Source: Phocaeicola_A sp964580305 (GTDB lineage Bacteria > Bacteroidota > Bacteroidia > Bacteroidales > Bacteroidaceae). Taken from it: 27,205 nucleotides of DNA. Where the stretch lies: the NCBI GenBank assembly GCA_964580305.1, contig CAZOKL010000019.1, positions 1 through 27,205 of the forward strand. The letters run 5' to 3'. This document shows positions 1 through 7,723 of the stretch, one piece after another. How positions within the stretch are numbered: the stretch's first letter is position 1; the number at the start of each line of letters is the position of its first letter. The position numbers were made by a program, and so were the translations under genes. The notes below the pieces were generated by a model that saw only the letters and a program-made list of their open reading frames with translations, made no database searches and was not told the DNA's origin.

Positions 1-135
1 TATCCTTACCTGTTTACCCATGGACATATAGAAAAACAGGGCATACGGAATCCACGGTTGCACATCGCCACCTTAATCCCGCATCTGTATCATTCAGAAT
101 CAATACAACAGAGAATGTTCCTGTCTGCCGTCAAG

Positions 136-1173
136 TCATACAGTTATTTCTCCCGCCAGAGGAACAGGCATACGGCGACGCACCTCGTCGGGACTATAAC
201 CATGTCCCAACAAAAACATCAGTTTGGTGACAGCCGATTCAGTGGTTATATCATAACCGCCTACCACGCCGGCCTGCATCAACCTGTAACCGGTTTCGTA
301 AAGTTCCATCTCCACCGTACCGGAGTTGCATTGGGTAACGTTGACTATTACTATGCCTTTACGGCAGGCCTCACCCAGCCGGTCCAGGAACCAGTCATTG
401 CGCGGCGCGTTGCCCGAGCCATATGTCTCCAACACCACAGCTCTTAACTCAGGAATAGATAGCACGGCATCCACCACTCTTTCACTTATACCGGGAAACA
501 GTTTCAGTATGGCAATATTGGTATCCAGCAGATAGTGCGACTTCAGCTGACCGTTGCCATCATTTGATACAATCTGTACATTATTATATTTAATATGTAT
601 TCCTACAGAAGCAAGTACAGGACAATTGAAAGAACGGAAAGCATTAAAATTTTCTGCATTAATCTTGGTCGTACGGTTTCCCCTCATAAGGTGATTTTCA
701 AAGTATATACATACTTCAGGAACTATAGGGTTGCCATTAGCATGTCTGCTTGCAGCTATTTCCACGCTTGTCAGCAGGTTTTCTTTGCCGTCGGTGCGCA
801 ACACTCCTATCGGCAATTGCGAACCGGTGAGTATCACAGGTTTCCGCAACCCCTCCAACATAAAGCTGAGGGCTGATGCTGTGAAAGCCATTGTATCCGT
901 ACCATGCAAAATGACAAAACCTGTATACCGCTCATAGTTGTCGCTTATTATGCGCACCATCTTTCTCCAAGCATCCGGAGCCATGTCGGAAGAATCTATC
1001 GGAGGGTCAAACTGACATGCGTCTATATGGAAATCAAAGTTGGCAAGCTCTGGGACATGTTTCTGCAATTGCTCAAAGTTGAAATTTTCCAAAGCACCGG
1101 TCTCCGCATTTTCAATCATCCCGATAGTTCCTCCGGTATATATTATCAAAACGGAAGCATTGTATGGGGTCAT
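136..1173 (-). CDS. ansA: Type I (cytosolic) L-asparaginase
   Basis: Hydrolyses L-asparagine to aspartate and ammonia in the cytosol. Counting from the ATG at 1173 the protein is 345 aa, close to the roughly 340 aa of E. coli AnsA, with no signal peptide, which separates it from periplasmic type II enzymes. The first catalytic Thr is T16 in TGGTIG. The second triad is T92 and D93 in HGTDTM plus K170 in RGNRTTK. A longer reading frame begins at a TTG at 1203, but that codon lies inside a perfect -7 promoter box (1200-1208), so it cannot be in the transcript; the ATG at 1173, about 20 nt downstream of the predicted transcription start, is preferred. It diverges from the threonine operon, whose first enzyme uses aspartate, the product of this reaction. 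Family assignment is secure; the operon link to anything before position 136 is unknown. Confidence 0.93.
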   Translation of the reverse strand: MTPYNASVLIIYTGGTIGMIENAETGALENFNFEQLQKHVPELANFDFHIDACQFDPPIDSSDMAPDAWRKMVRIISDNYERYTGFVILHGTDTMAFTASALSFMLEGLRKPVILTGSQLPIGVLRTDGKENLLTSVEIAASRHANGNPIVPEVCIYFENHLMRGNRTTKINAENFNAFRSFNCPVLASVGIHIKYNNVQIVSNDGNGQLKSHYLLDTNIAILKLFPGISERVVDAVLSIPELRAVVLETYGSGNAPRNDWFLDRLGEACRKGIVIVNVTQCNSGTVEMELYETGYRLMQAGVVGGYDITTESAVTKLMFLLGHGYSPDEVRRRMPVPLAGEITV

Positions 1174-1199
1174 TGGCCTTATAATACATTTTTCTGCCT

Positions 1200-1236
1200 G
1201 CAAAGATAATAATATATATTATATATGATGACAAAA
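1200..1236 (-). promoter_or_regulatory. Promoter of the asparaginase gene
   Basis: Read on the minus strand, TATCTTTGC at 1208-1200 is an exact match to the Bacteroidales -7 consensus TAnnTTTGY. TTTTG at 1236-1232 is a plausible -33 element, with a 23-nt spacer that is slightly longer than the usual 19-21. The predicted transcription start near 1193 decides the choice of the ATG at 1173 as translation start. Confidence 0.7.
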
Positions 1237-1370
1237 TGCTACAAAAGAGTTTGTAACACCAAACTTTACAATACACGGCAGACTTTACAGAATTCTCATA
1301 AAATACATATCTCTACACTTTTTTATCACAAAAAAGTAGCTGAAAGTGATATATTGAATAATATTATTCT

Positions 1371-1379
1371 TATTTTTGC
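1371..1379 (+). promoter_or_regulatory. -7 box of the threonine operon promoter
   Basis: TATTTTTGC is an exact TAnnTTTGY match. No good -33 TTG is seen at the standard distance; the nearest TTG, at 1354-1356, is too close. Transcription would start near 1386 and leave an untranslated leader of about 220 nt before thrA, which is where the leader peptide lies. Confidence 0.6.
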
Positions 1380-1413
1380 AACACCATTCTTACATAAACG
1401 AATAAAGAAGCTT

Positions 1414-1473
1414 ATGAACGATTACTGTCAGCATACAGTCACATTAATGTGGACTATGACCCTTCGGGGTTAG
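1414..1473 (+). CDS. thrL: Putative threonine operon leader peptide
   Basis: A 19-codon ORF lies within the thrA leader: MNDYCQHTVTLMWTMTLRG. Four of its residues are Thr (positions 8, 10, 14, 16), all in the second half, and it follows an AAAGAAG ribosome-binding-like stretch at a proper distance. The last codons are folded into two tandem hairpins. This is the arrangement expected of ribosome-mediated attenuation, where stalling at Thr codons would change RNA folding ahead of thrA. It is not similar in sequence to the E. coli thrL peptide as far as I can see. The role is inferred from position and composition. Confidence 0.5.
   Translation: MNDYCQHTVTLMWTMTLRG
1437..1470 (+). promoter_or_regulatory. 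Tandem hairpins in the thrA leader (attenuator-like)
   Basis: Hairpin A spans 1437-1455 (AGTCACATTAATGTGGACT): seven base pairs with a single bulged G and a TTAA loop. Hairpin B spans 1459-1470 (ACCC-TTCG-GGGT), a short GC stem with a stable UUCG-type loop. Both overlap the Thr codons and the stop of the leader peptide. A CTTTTT stretch near 1507-1512 is preceded only by a weak 4-bp stem (GTGT-TAC-ACAC), so a classical terminator is not clear. The stretch 1474-1608 otherwise shows nothing recognisable. Confidence 0.45.
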
Positions 1474-1608
1474 GGATGGTATTTCGTGTTTCTACGTGTT
1501 ACACACTTTTTCAGCAATTTATTATTTCTTTAAGCTCAGGAGCCATGAAGTATGCAAATACGGCAGCAGCATGGCACACCTTATTCATCAATCAAAAAAC
1601 AACTTAAT

Positions 1609-4041
1609 ATGAAAGTTATGAAATTCGGCGGGACGTCAGTGGGTTCCGTGGATAGCATTTTGAACGTTAAACGTATTATAGAATCTGCAGATGAGCCGGT
1701 AATAGTGGTCGTATCAGCTTTAGGGAGTATAACAGACAAACTGATAAATGCATCGCGCATGGCTGCATCGGGCGACGCCTCATACGAGCAGGAGTTCCGC
1801 GAAATTGTAAACCGTCATGTCGAGATGGTCAAAAGAGTGATTCCGCCAGGTGATGCCCAGATAGCGATGCAACATAGGGTTGGAGAGCTGCTGAATGAAC
1901 TGAAAGATATCTTCCAAGGCATATATCTGATAAAAGACCTGTCGCAGAAGACATCCGATACCATAGTCAGCTATGGTGAGCGACTTTCCTCCATCATTGC
2001 TGCGAAACTGACAGGAGCTGTATGGTTCGACTCACGCAAGTTCATAAAGACCGAAAAAAAACTTTCCAAACACATCTTAGATACAGAATTGACAAACCGC
2101 CTGATACGCGAGACTTTCCGCGAGATGCCACAACGCTCGCTGGTACCGGGCTTCATTGCTACAGACAAGCTCACAGGCGATGTAACCAACCTGGGACGTG
2201 GAGGGTCTGACTATACGGCTGCTATCATTGCCGCCGCACTGGATGCCGACAGCCTGGAAATATGGACTGACGTAGACGGATTCATGACAGCCGACCCGCG
2301 TGTCATATCCACCGCATATACAATAAACGAACTGAGTTATGTGGAAGCTACCGAACTTTGCAATTTCGGTGCCAAAGTAGTCTATCCGCCTACCATATAT
2401 CCTGTTTGCCATAAAAACATACCAATACTTATCAAAAACACTTTCAACCCGGAAGGGGCGGGCACAATCATCAAACAAGAAGTCAGTGACCCGCAGTGCA
2501 AAGCAATTAAAGGAATATCATCCATAGACGACACAAGCCTCATCACAGTACAAGGCCTTGGCATGGTGGGAGTCATAGGTGTTAATTACCGCATATTCAA
2601 AGCCCTGGCAAAAAATGGAATCAGCGTGTTCCTCGTATCGCAGGCGTCATCCGAAAACTCCACTTCCATCGGCGTACGGAATTCAGATGCCGACCTGGCC
2701 TGTAAGGTTCTGACCGAAGAGTTTTCAAAGGAGATTGAAATGGGTGAAATTTCGCCCATACAGGCTGAAAAAAAACTTGCTACCGTAGCCATAGTGGGAG
2801 AGAACATGAAGCATACGCCGGGCATAGCCGGAAAGCTGTTCGGTACGCTGGGCAGAAGCGGCATCAATGTAATAGCCTGCGCACAAGGAGCTTCAGAAAC
2901 GAACATATCATTCGTGGTTGACAGCAAGTACTTGCGCAAGTCTCTGAATGTTATCCATGACTCTTTTTTCCTGTCCGAGTACCAGGTACTTAACCTTTTC
3001 ATCTGCGGCATCGGCACCGTGGGAGGCAGCCTGATAGAACAAATCCACAGTCAACGCCAGAAACTGATGCAGGAAAACGGGTTGCAGCTGAATGTAGTGG
3101 GTATTGCCGACGCTTCGCGCGCAATGTTTTGCAGACAGGGCTTCGATTTGGGGAATTACCGGGAAGAATTGTGTGCAAAAGGCATGCCTAACTCCAAAGA
3201 TACGCTGCTCAACGAAATTATCGGCATGAATATTTTCAATTCTGTATTTGTGGACTGTACAGCCAGCCCTGAAGTGGCTTCCATATATAAAGATTTGCTG
3301 ATGCACAATGTCTCTGTGGTGGCAGCCAATAAGATTGCAGCTTCCTCAGGATACGAGAATTACCGTCAACTGAAGCAGATTGCCCGCCAACGTGGAGTGA
3401 AATATCTGTTTGAAACAAACGTTGGTGCGGGGCTGCCCATAATCAATACCATAAATGACCTTATACACAGTGGTGACAAGATTCTGAAGATAGAGGCTGT
3501 GCTGAGCGGCACTCTAAATTACATTTTCAATAAACTGAGTGCCGACGTACCATTCAGCCGGGCTATACACATGGCGCAGGAAGAACGTTATTCCGAACCG
3601 GATCCACGCATAGACCTCAGCGGCAAAGACGTAATACGCAAACTGGTGATATTGGCACGCGAGGCAGGATACAGCATAGAACAGAGCGACGTGGAGAAAC
3701 ACCTGTTCATACCGGACGAGTTTTTTGAAGGCTCGCTGGAGGATTTCTGGCAAAATGTACCTTCCCTGGATGCTCCATTTGAAGAACGCCGAAAGATGCT
3801 TGAGGCTGAACATAAGCACCTGCGTTTTGTAGCACGCCTCGATGATGGCAAGGCCTCTGTCGGACTGGAAGAGGTTGATGAACGGCATCCATTCTATGGG
3901 CTGGAAGGAAGTAACAACATCATCCTGCTGACAACAGAACGATACCGTGAGTACCCTATGATGATACAAGGCTATGGAGCCGGCGCGGGAGTTACGGCAG
4001 CAGGCGTATTTGCAGACATCATGCGTATCGCCAATGTATAA
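1609..4041 (+). CDS. thrA: Bifunctional aspartokinase / homoserine dehydrogenase
   Basis: Catalyses the first step (aspartate to aspartyl phosphate) and the third step (aspartate semialdehyde to homoserine) of threonine/methionine synthesis. From the ATG at 1609 it is 810 aa, near the 820 aa of E. coli ThrA. The kinase domain starts at once with KFGGTSVGS (residues 5-13) and runs to about 290. Tandem ACT regulatory domains fill about 310-455 (for example the ISVFLVSQASSENS and INVIACAQGASETN segments). The homoserine dehydrogenase domain begins with the NAD(P)-binding GIGTVGG at 467-473 and contains NVGAGLPIINT and LSGTLNYIFNKL. A longer frame from 1552 adds 19 residues ahead of the conserved N-terminus and is rejected. 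It heads the operon and is probably feedback-inhibited by threonine through the ACT domains. Confidence 0.96.
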   Translation: MKVMKFGGTSVGSVDSILNVKRIIESADEPVIVVVSALGSITDKLINASRMAASGDASYEQEFREIVNRHVEMVKRVIPPGDAQIAMQHRVGELLNELKDIFQGIYLIKDLSQKTSDTIVSYGERLSSIIAAKLTGAVWFDSRKFIKTEKKLSKHILDTELTNRLIRETFREMPQRSLVPGFIATDKLTGDVTNLGRGGSDYTAAIIAAALDADSLEIWTDVDGFMTADPRVISTAYTINELSYVEATELCNFGAKVVYPPTIYPVCHKNIPILIKNTFNPEGAGTIIKQEVSDPQCKAIKGISSIDDTSLITVQGLGMVGVIGVNYRIFKALAKNGISVFLVSQASSENSTSIGVRNSDADLACKVLTEEFSKEIEMGEISPIQAEKKLATVAIVGENMKHTPGIAGKLFGTLGRSGINVIACAQGASETNISFVVDSKYLRKSLNVIHDSFFLSEYQVLNLFICGIGTVGGSLIEQIHSQRQKLMQENGLQLNVVGIADASRAMFCRQGFDLGNYREELCAKGMPNSKDTLLNEIIGMNIFNSVFVDCTASPEVASIYKDLLMHNVSVVAANKIAASSGYENYRQLKQIARQRGVKYLFETNVGAGLPIINTINDLIHSGDKILKIEAVLSGTLNYIFNKLSADVPFSRAIHMAQEERYSEPDPRIDLSGKDVIRKLVILAREAGYSIEQSDVEKHLFIPDEFFEGSLEDFWQNVPSLDAPFEERRKMLEAEHKHLRFVARLDDGKASVGLEEVDERHPFYGLEGSNNIILLTTERYREYPMMIQGYGAGAGVTAAGVFADIMRIANV

Positions 4042-4081
4042 ACAGAATTGCAAAAGCTCGGCAAACCATCGGAGCGACAAC

Positions 4082-4219
4082 ATGAATGCAGTACAACAAA
4101 TACTACACTTGTGCCATACATGTTCCGCATCTGCCGGGCATATATTCCCCGCAGGTGTAATACATATTGCGGTAAATGGATGGAAACAGGCCATTGATTT
4201 ACATAAAACAAAGAAATAA
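4082..4219 (+). CDS. Possible 45-aa small ORF between thrA and the apgM-like gene
   Basis: The 177-nt gap after thrA holds a 45-codon ORF that starts at ATG 4082, 7-8 nt after a GGAG motif, and ends in TAATG, so its stop overlaps the start of the next gene. That layout suggests translational coupling. The product contains three Cys and five His, starts MNAVQQILHLCHTCSA and has a hydrophobic middle; I recognise no family. It could equally be a chance open frame or a decayed gene. Only conservation of the frame in relatives would decide. Confidence 0.3.
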   Translation: MNAVQQILHLCHTCSASAGHIFPAGVIHIAVNGWKQAIDLHKTKK

Positions 4220-5442
4220 TGAAGCATATTATAATATTGGGAGACGGTATGGCCGACTGGCCCGTAGAGTCGTTGGGCGGCAAGACGCTTTTGCAGGCAG
4301 CCCGCACGCCTTATATGAATCTTTTGGCACGTGAAGGGCGCGTCGGACGTCTGCAGACTGTACCACCCGGTTTTCACCCCGGCAGCGAAGTAGCCAACAT
4401 GTCTGTGCTCGGCTATGACCTGGGCAAGGCATACGAGGGGCGCGGTTCTTTGGAAGCTGCCAGCATAGGAGTTGACCTGCAGCCGGGTGATATGGCTATG
4501 CGCTGCAACTTGGTGTGTATGGACGGAGAACTGCTAAAGAACCATTCTGCCGGACACATCACAACGGAAGAGGCCGGTATACTGATAGACTACCTGCAAG
4601 AGCATATAGGCAACGAACATGTACATTTGTACACTGGTGTACAATACCGGCATCTGCTGGTCGTGAAGGGTGGAGACAAACGTATAGATTGCACGCCACC
4701 ACACGACGTACCGCTGAAGCCTTTCCGCCCACTGATGATAAAAGCAAAGACGGAAGCGGCAAATGAGACAGCCGACCTGCTGAACAGCCTTATCCTGCAC
4801 TCGCAGGAACTGTTGCATGACCATCCGGTAAACTTGCGCCGTATAGCCGAAGGCAAAGACCCGGCAAACAGTATCTGGCCCTGGAGTCCGGGCTACCGTC
4901 CGCAGATGGAACATTTCAGTGTACGCTTTCCACAGGTAAGGCACGGAGCGGTCATTTCGGCCGTTGACCTCATTAACGGCATCGGGTATTATGCGGGACT
5001 GCGCCGCATATTTGTGGAAGGTGCTACCGGGCTTTACGATACCAACTACGAAAACAAGGTTGCTGCAGCCCTGACCGCATTGCATACCGATGATTTCGTC
5101 TATCTGCATATAGAGGCAAGTGACGAAGCAGGGCATGAAGGAGACGTCGCCTTGAAAATACGCACAATTGAAAATCTGGACAGCCGTGTGGTGGGGCCAG
5201 TCTATGAAGAAGTGAAAACATGGAAGGAACCTGTGAGTATTGCCGTATTGCCCGACCATCCCACACCGTGCAAACTGCGTACCCACACCGCAGAACCGGT
5301 GCCTTTCCTGATATGGTATCCGGGAATAACGAAGGATGAAGTGCAGACATACGATGAAGTGGCTGCATACGACGGTTCCTACGGCTTGCTGGAAAGAGAC
5401 GGATTTATCAATGAATTTATGAAAAATACAATGACTATATGA
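4219..5442 (+). CDS. apgM: ApgM-type phosphoglycerate mutase family protein, probable homoserine kinase
   Basis: This 407-aa cytosolic protein belongs to the alkaline phosphatase superfamily branch (COG3635) named after archaeal cofactor-independent phosphoglycerate mutase. Visible metal and phosphoryl-transfer motifs are GDGMAD (D9), GSEVANMSVLGYD with candidate nucleophile S56, HIEASDEAGHEGD (297-309) and LPDHPTP (D346, H347). It lies between thrA and thrC, and its last bases overlap thrC as ATGA, so the three are one translation-coupled operon. No GHMP-type ThrB is present, and this family has been proposed as a non-homologous homoserine kinase, which would supply O-phosphohomoserine to ThrC. 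The family is clear; the homoserine kinase role is an inference from context and would be ATP-dependent rather than a mutase reaction. Confidence 0.88.
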   Translation: MKHIIILGDGMADWPVESLGGKTLLQAARTPYMNLLAREGRVGRLQTVPPGFHPGSEVANMSVLGYDLGKAYEGRGSLEAASIGVDLQPGDMAMRCNLVCMDGELLKNHSAGHITTEEAGILIDYLQEHIGNEHVHLYTGVQYRHLLVVKGGDKRIDCTPPHDVPLKPFRPLMIKAKTEAANETADLLNSLILHSQELLHDHPVNLRRIAEGKDPANSIWPWSPGYRPQMEHFSVRFPQVRHGAVISAVDLINGIGYYAGLRRIFVEGATGLYDTNYENKVAAALTALHTDDFVYLHIEASDEAGHEGDVALKIRTIENLDSRVVGPVYEEVKTWKEPVSIAVLPDHPTPCKLRTHTAEPVPFLIWYPGITKDEVQTYDEVAAYDGSYGLLERDGFINEFMKNTMTI

Positions 5443-6746
5443 AATATTACAGTACTAATCATCGTTCGCCCGAAGTCACATTGGAAGAAGCTGTGATACG
5501 GGGACTGGCTCCGGACAAAGGGCTTTACATGCCGCAACGTATCAAGCCTATGCCACATGATTTTTTTGACGGCATTGCCACACTCAGCTTCCAGGAAATG
5601 TCCTACCGCGTAGCGGATGCTTTCTTCGGAGAAGATGTACCTGCCGATGTGTTGAAACAGATAGTGTATGATACTCTCAATTTCGATATTCCATTGGTAC
5701 GTGTCACCGACCGTATATATTCACTCGAGTTGTTCCATGGGCCGACTCTGGCTTTCAAGGATATCGGTGCCCGTTTTATGGCACGGCTGTTAGGCTATTT
5801 TATCCAAAGGGAAGGCAAACGGGAAGTCAATGTGCTGGTAGCTACCTCCGGTGATACAGGAAGTGCAGTGGCAAACGGATTTCTCGGGGTGAAGGGCATA
5901 AACGTACATGTGCTTTATCCGAAAGGAAAGGTGAGTGAGATACAAGAAAAACAATTCACGACCTTGGGACAGAACATCACTGCCATAGAAGTGGACGGGA
6001 GTTTTGATGATTGTCAGACATTGGTGAAGGAAGCTTTTATGGACAAGGAGCTTAACGCCGGTAAATGCTTGACAAGCGCCAACTCCATTAATGTGGCACG
6101 CTTCCTGCCACAAAGTTTCTACTACTTTTATGCATATGCACAATGGCGGAACATACCAGAATGTAAAGGCACGTCCCTTGTGATGAGCGTACCCTCCGGC
6201 AACTTTGGCAACATTACTGCCGGTTTGTTTGGTAAACGAATGGGACTGCCGGTATCACGCTTTATTGCAGCAAACAACCGCAACGACGTATTCTGCCAAT
6301 ACCTGCAGACTGCCATATACACCCCGCAACCAAGCGTCGCGACAATAGCCAACGCAATGGATGTGGGAGCGCCAAGCAACTTTGCCCGTATACTCGAGCT
6401 TTATGAAGAAAGCCATGAGGCTATCTGCAGGGACATCAACGGGGCGGCATATACCGACGAACAAATAGCTGAAACCATCAAACATGTTTGGAAGGAACAC
6501 CGCTACCTGCCAGATCCACACGGGGCTTGCGGCTACCGTGCTTTGGCGGAAGGGATACAACCCGGCGAAACAGGCATATTCCTTGAGACTGCCCATCCGG
6601 CAAAATTCAAGAACACAGTGGAGCATATCATTGGGGAACCGGTGGAAGTACCGGACAAATTGCAAACCTTCATGGAAGGAACAAAACAGAGTGTACCCCT
6701 GCCTAATAACTTCCCTGCTCTCAAGGACTATTTATTATCACTTTAA
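5439..6746 (+). CDS. thrC: Threonine synthase
   Basis: Converts O-phosphohomoserine to threonine with pyridoxal phosphate (PLP). The protein is 435 aa, the length of the long ThrC class found in E. coli and Bacteroidetes. N-terminal features are STNHRSPEVTLEEAVIRGLAPDKGLYMP and then the PLP site GPTLAFKDIGARF with Schiff-base K107. ATSGDTGSAV (the phosphate-binding segment) and VPSGNFGN follow in the expected order. The start codon overlaps the stop of the previous gene (ATGA), indicating coupled translation. This is the last biosynthetic enzyme of the operon; the mscS-type gene follows after only 12 nt. Confidence 0.96.
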   Translation: MKYYSTNHRSPEVTLEEAVIRGLAPDKGLYMPQRIKPMPHDFFDGIATLSFQEMSYRVADAFFGEDVPADVLKQIVYDTLNFDIPLVRVTDRIYSLELFHGPTLAFKDIGARFMARLLGYFIQREGKREVNVLVATSGDTGSAVANGFLGVKGINVHVLYPKGKVSEIQEKQFTTLGQNITAIEVDGSFDDCQTLVKEAFMDKELNAGKCLTSANSINVARFLPQSFYYFYAYAQWRNIPECKGTSLVMSVPSGNFGNITAGLFGKRMGLPVSRFIAANNRNDVFCQYLQTAIYTPQPSVATIANAMDVGAPSNFARILELYEESHEAICRDINGAAYTDEQIAETIKHVWKEHRYLPDPHGACGYRALAEGIQPGETGIFLETAHPAKFKNTVEHIIGEPVEVPDKLQTFMEGTKQSVPLPNNFPALKDYLLSL

Positions 6747-6758
6747 AATACTACAGTT

Positions 6759-7610
6759 ATGTTCATTTCATCTATCATGTTAGTATCTGACATAGGCGGG
6801 CAGCTTTCTGAAATCTCCCGCCAATTGTTAACCATAGGCGTAAGTCTCGGTGAACGTATTCTTGTAGCCTTATTGATTCTCATTGTCGGTAAGATAGTCA
6901 TATCCTTCCTAAATAAGATGGTAGCACGCATCCTGGAGCGCAGGCGAGTGGATGCCGGTATACAGAGCTTTACCAAAAGCCTGGTAAATATCTTGCTGAC
7001 GATACTGCTTGTAATAGCCATCATAGGCGAACTGGGAATAGAGACCACATCTTTTGCTGCACTGCTGGCATCAGCCGGCGTAGCAGTAGGCGTGGCACTG
7101 TCGGGCAACTTGCAGAATTTTGCCGGCGGACTGATAGTGCTGCTGTTCCGACCATATAAGGTAGGAGACTGGATCGAATGCCAAGGAGAGGCAGGTACCG
7201 TGCGGGAAATACAGATATTCCACACAATTCTTGTCACGGGAGATAACAAAGTGGTGTACGTACCAAACGGGCCTTTGAGCGGGGGGACCATTGTAAACTA
7301 CAGCCGCGAAAACACACGCCGGGTAGAGTGGATCATCGGTGTAGAGTACGGAGTGGATTACAACCATGTGGAAAGCACCGTGCGGGACATATTATTGAAA
7401 GACAAACGCATACTCTCCACACCGGCTCCTTTCATTGCCTTGCACGCCCTAGATGCAAGCAGCGTGAACGTCACCATACGCGCATGGGTCAAGAAAGATG
7501 ATTACTGGGGTGTTTACTTCGATATGAACAAGGAAATATACGAAGGGTTCAACAAGGCTGGTATAGGTTTCCCATTCCCGCAACTGACAGTGCACCAAGC
7601 AAAGTGCTGA
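6759..7610 (+). CDS. mscS: Small-conductance mechanosensitive channel, MscS family
   Basis: Inner-membrane channel that opens under membrane tension to release small solutes. Its 283 aa match E. coli MscS (286 aa). Three membrane spans are seen at about 31-52, 76-97 and 99-128; the third is the pore-lining helix rich in Ala/Gly (LLASAGVAVGVALSGN) followed by FAGGLIVLLFRPYKVGDWIE, the start of the beta domain. The cytoplasmic cage occupies about 130-280, including VYVPNGPLSGGTIVNYS. It follows thrC by 12 nt with no promoter seen, so it is probably cotranscribed with threonine synthesis. A second ATG at 6777 would shorten it by six residues and is also possible. Confidence 0.93.
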   Translation: MFISSIMLVSDIGGQLSEISRQLLTIGVSLGERILVALLILIVGKIVISFLNKMVARILERRRVDAGIQSFTKSLVNILLTILLVIAIIGELGIETTSFAALLASAGVAVGVALSGNLQNFAGGLIVLLFRPYKVGDWIECQGEAGTVREIQIFHTILVTGDNKVVYVPNGPLSGGTIVNYSRENTRRVEWIIGVEYGVDYNHVESTVRDILLKDKRILSTPAPFIALHALDASSVNVTIRAWVKKDDYWGVYFDMNKEIYEGFNKAGIGFPFPQLTVHQAKC

Positions 7611-7644
7611 CACACGGCAGCCATGACACAGCAGATGCCAACGG

Positions 7645-7686
7645 CTTATCTTCCGCCTCGGCAAAGAGACCGATACGGAAGATAAG
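7645..7686. terminator. Strong hairpin between convergent genes, likely bidirectional terminator
   Basis: Perfect 11-bp arms CTTATCTTCCG (7645-7655) and CGGAAGATAAG (7676-7686) enclose a further 4-bp stem (TCGG 7658-7661 with CCGA 7670-7673) around an 8-nt loop. It lies between the ends of the mscS-type gene and the minus-strand gene ending at 7724. Neither side has a proper T-run, so it may be a transcript-end stabiliser or a Rho-assisted terminator. Confidence 0.6.
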
Positions 7687-7723
7687 GCGAAAAACTGTGA
7701 AGTATTGAAGATTATCGGTTGCG

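Noticed and set aside
1..135. Short minus-strand open stretch with PWIPYALFFYMSMGKQ-like translation, and an imperfect hairpin at 85-111
   Set aside because: Too short and cut by the window edge to assign as a gene start; the hairpin has bulges and no T-run. Nothing else is recognised in these bases.
1174..1203. N-terminal extension of the asparaginase from a TTG start at 1203
   Set aside because: The TTG lies within an exact TAnnTTTGY promoter box, so it is upstream of the transcript; the ATG at 1173 also fits the family length.
1552..1608. Extra 19 residues on ThrA from the ATG at 1552
   Set aside because: Aspartokinases begin a few residues before KFGGTSVG; the ATG at 1609 fits, and the extension is not like the family.
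3514..4377. Long minus-strand open frame of 287 codons overlapping the end of thrA
   Set aside because: It is a shadow of thrA and the apgM-like gene, Cys-, His- and Tyr-rich, with no recognisable domain, and lies opposite clearly conserved coding sequence.
4534..5286. Minus-strand open frame of 250 codons opposite the apgM-like gene
   Set aside because: Antisense shadow; the plus strand carries all superfamily motifs in order.
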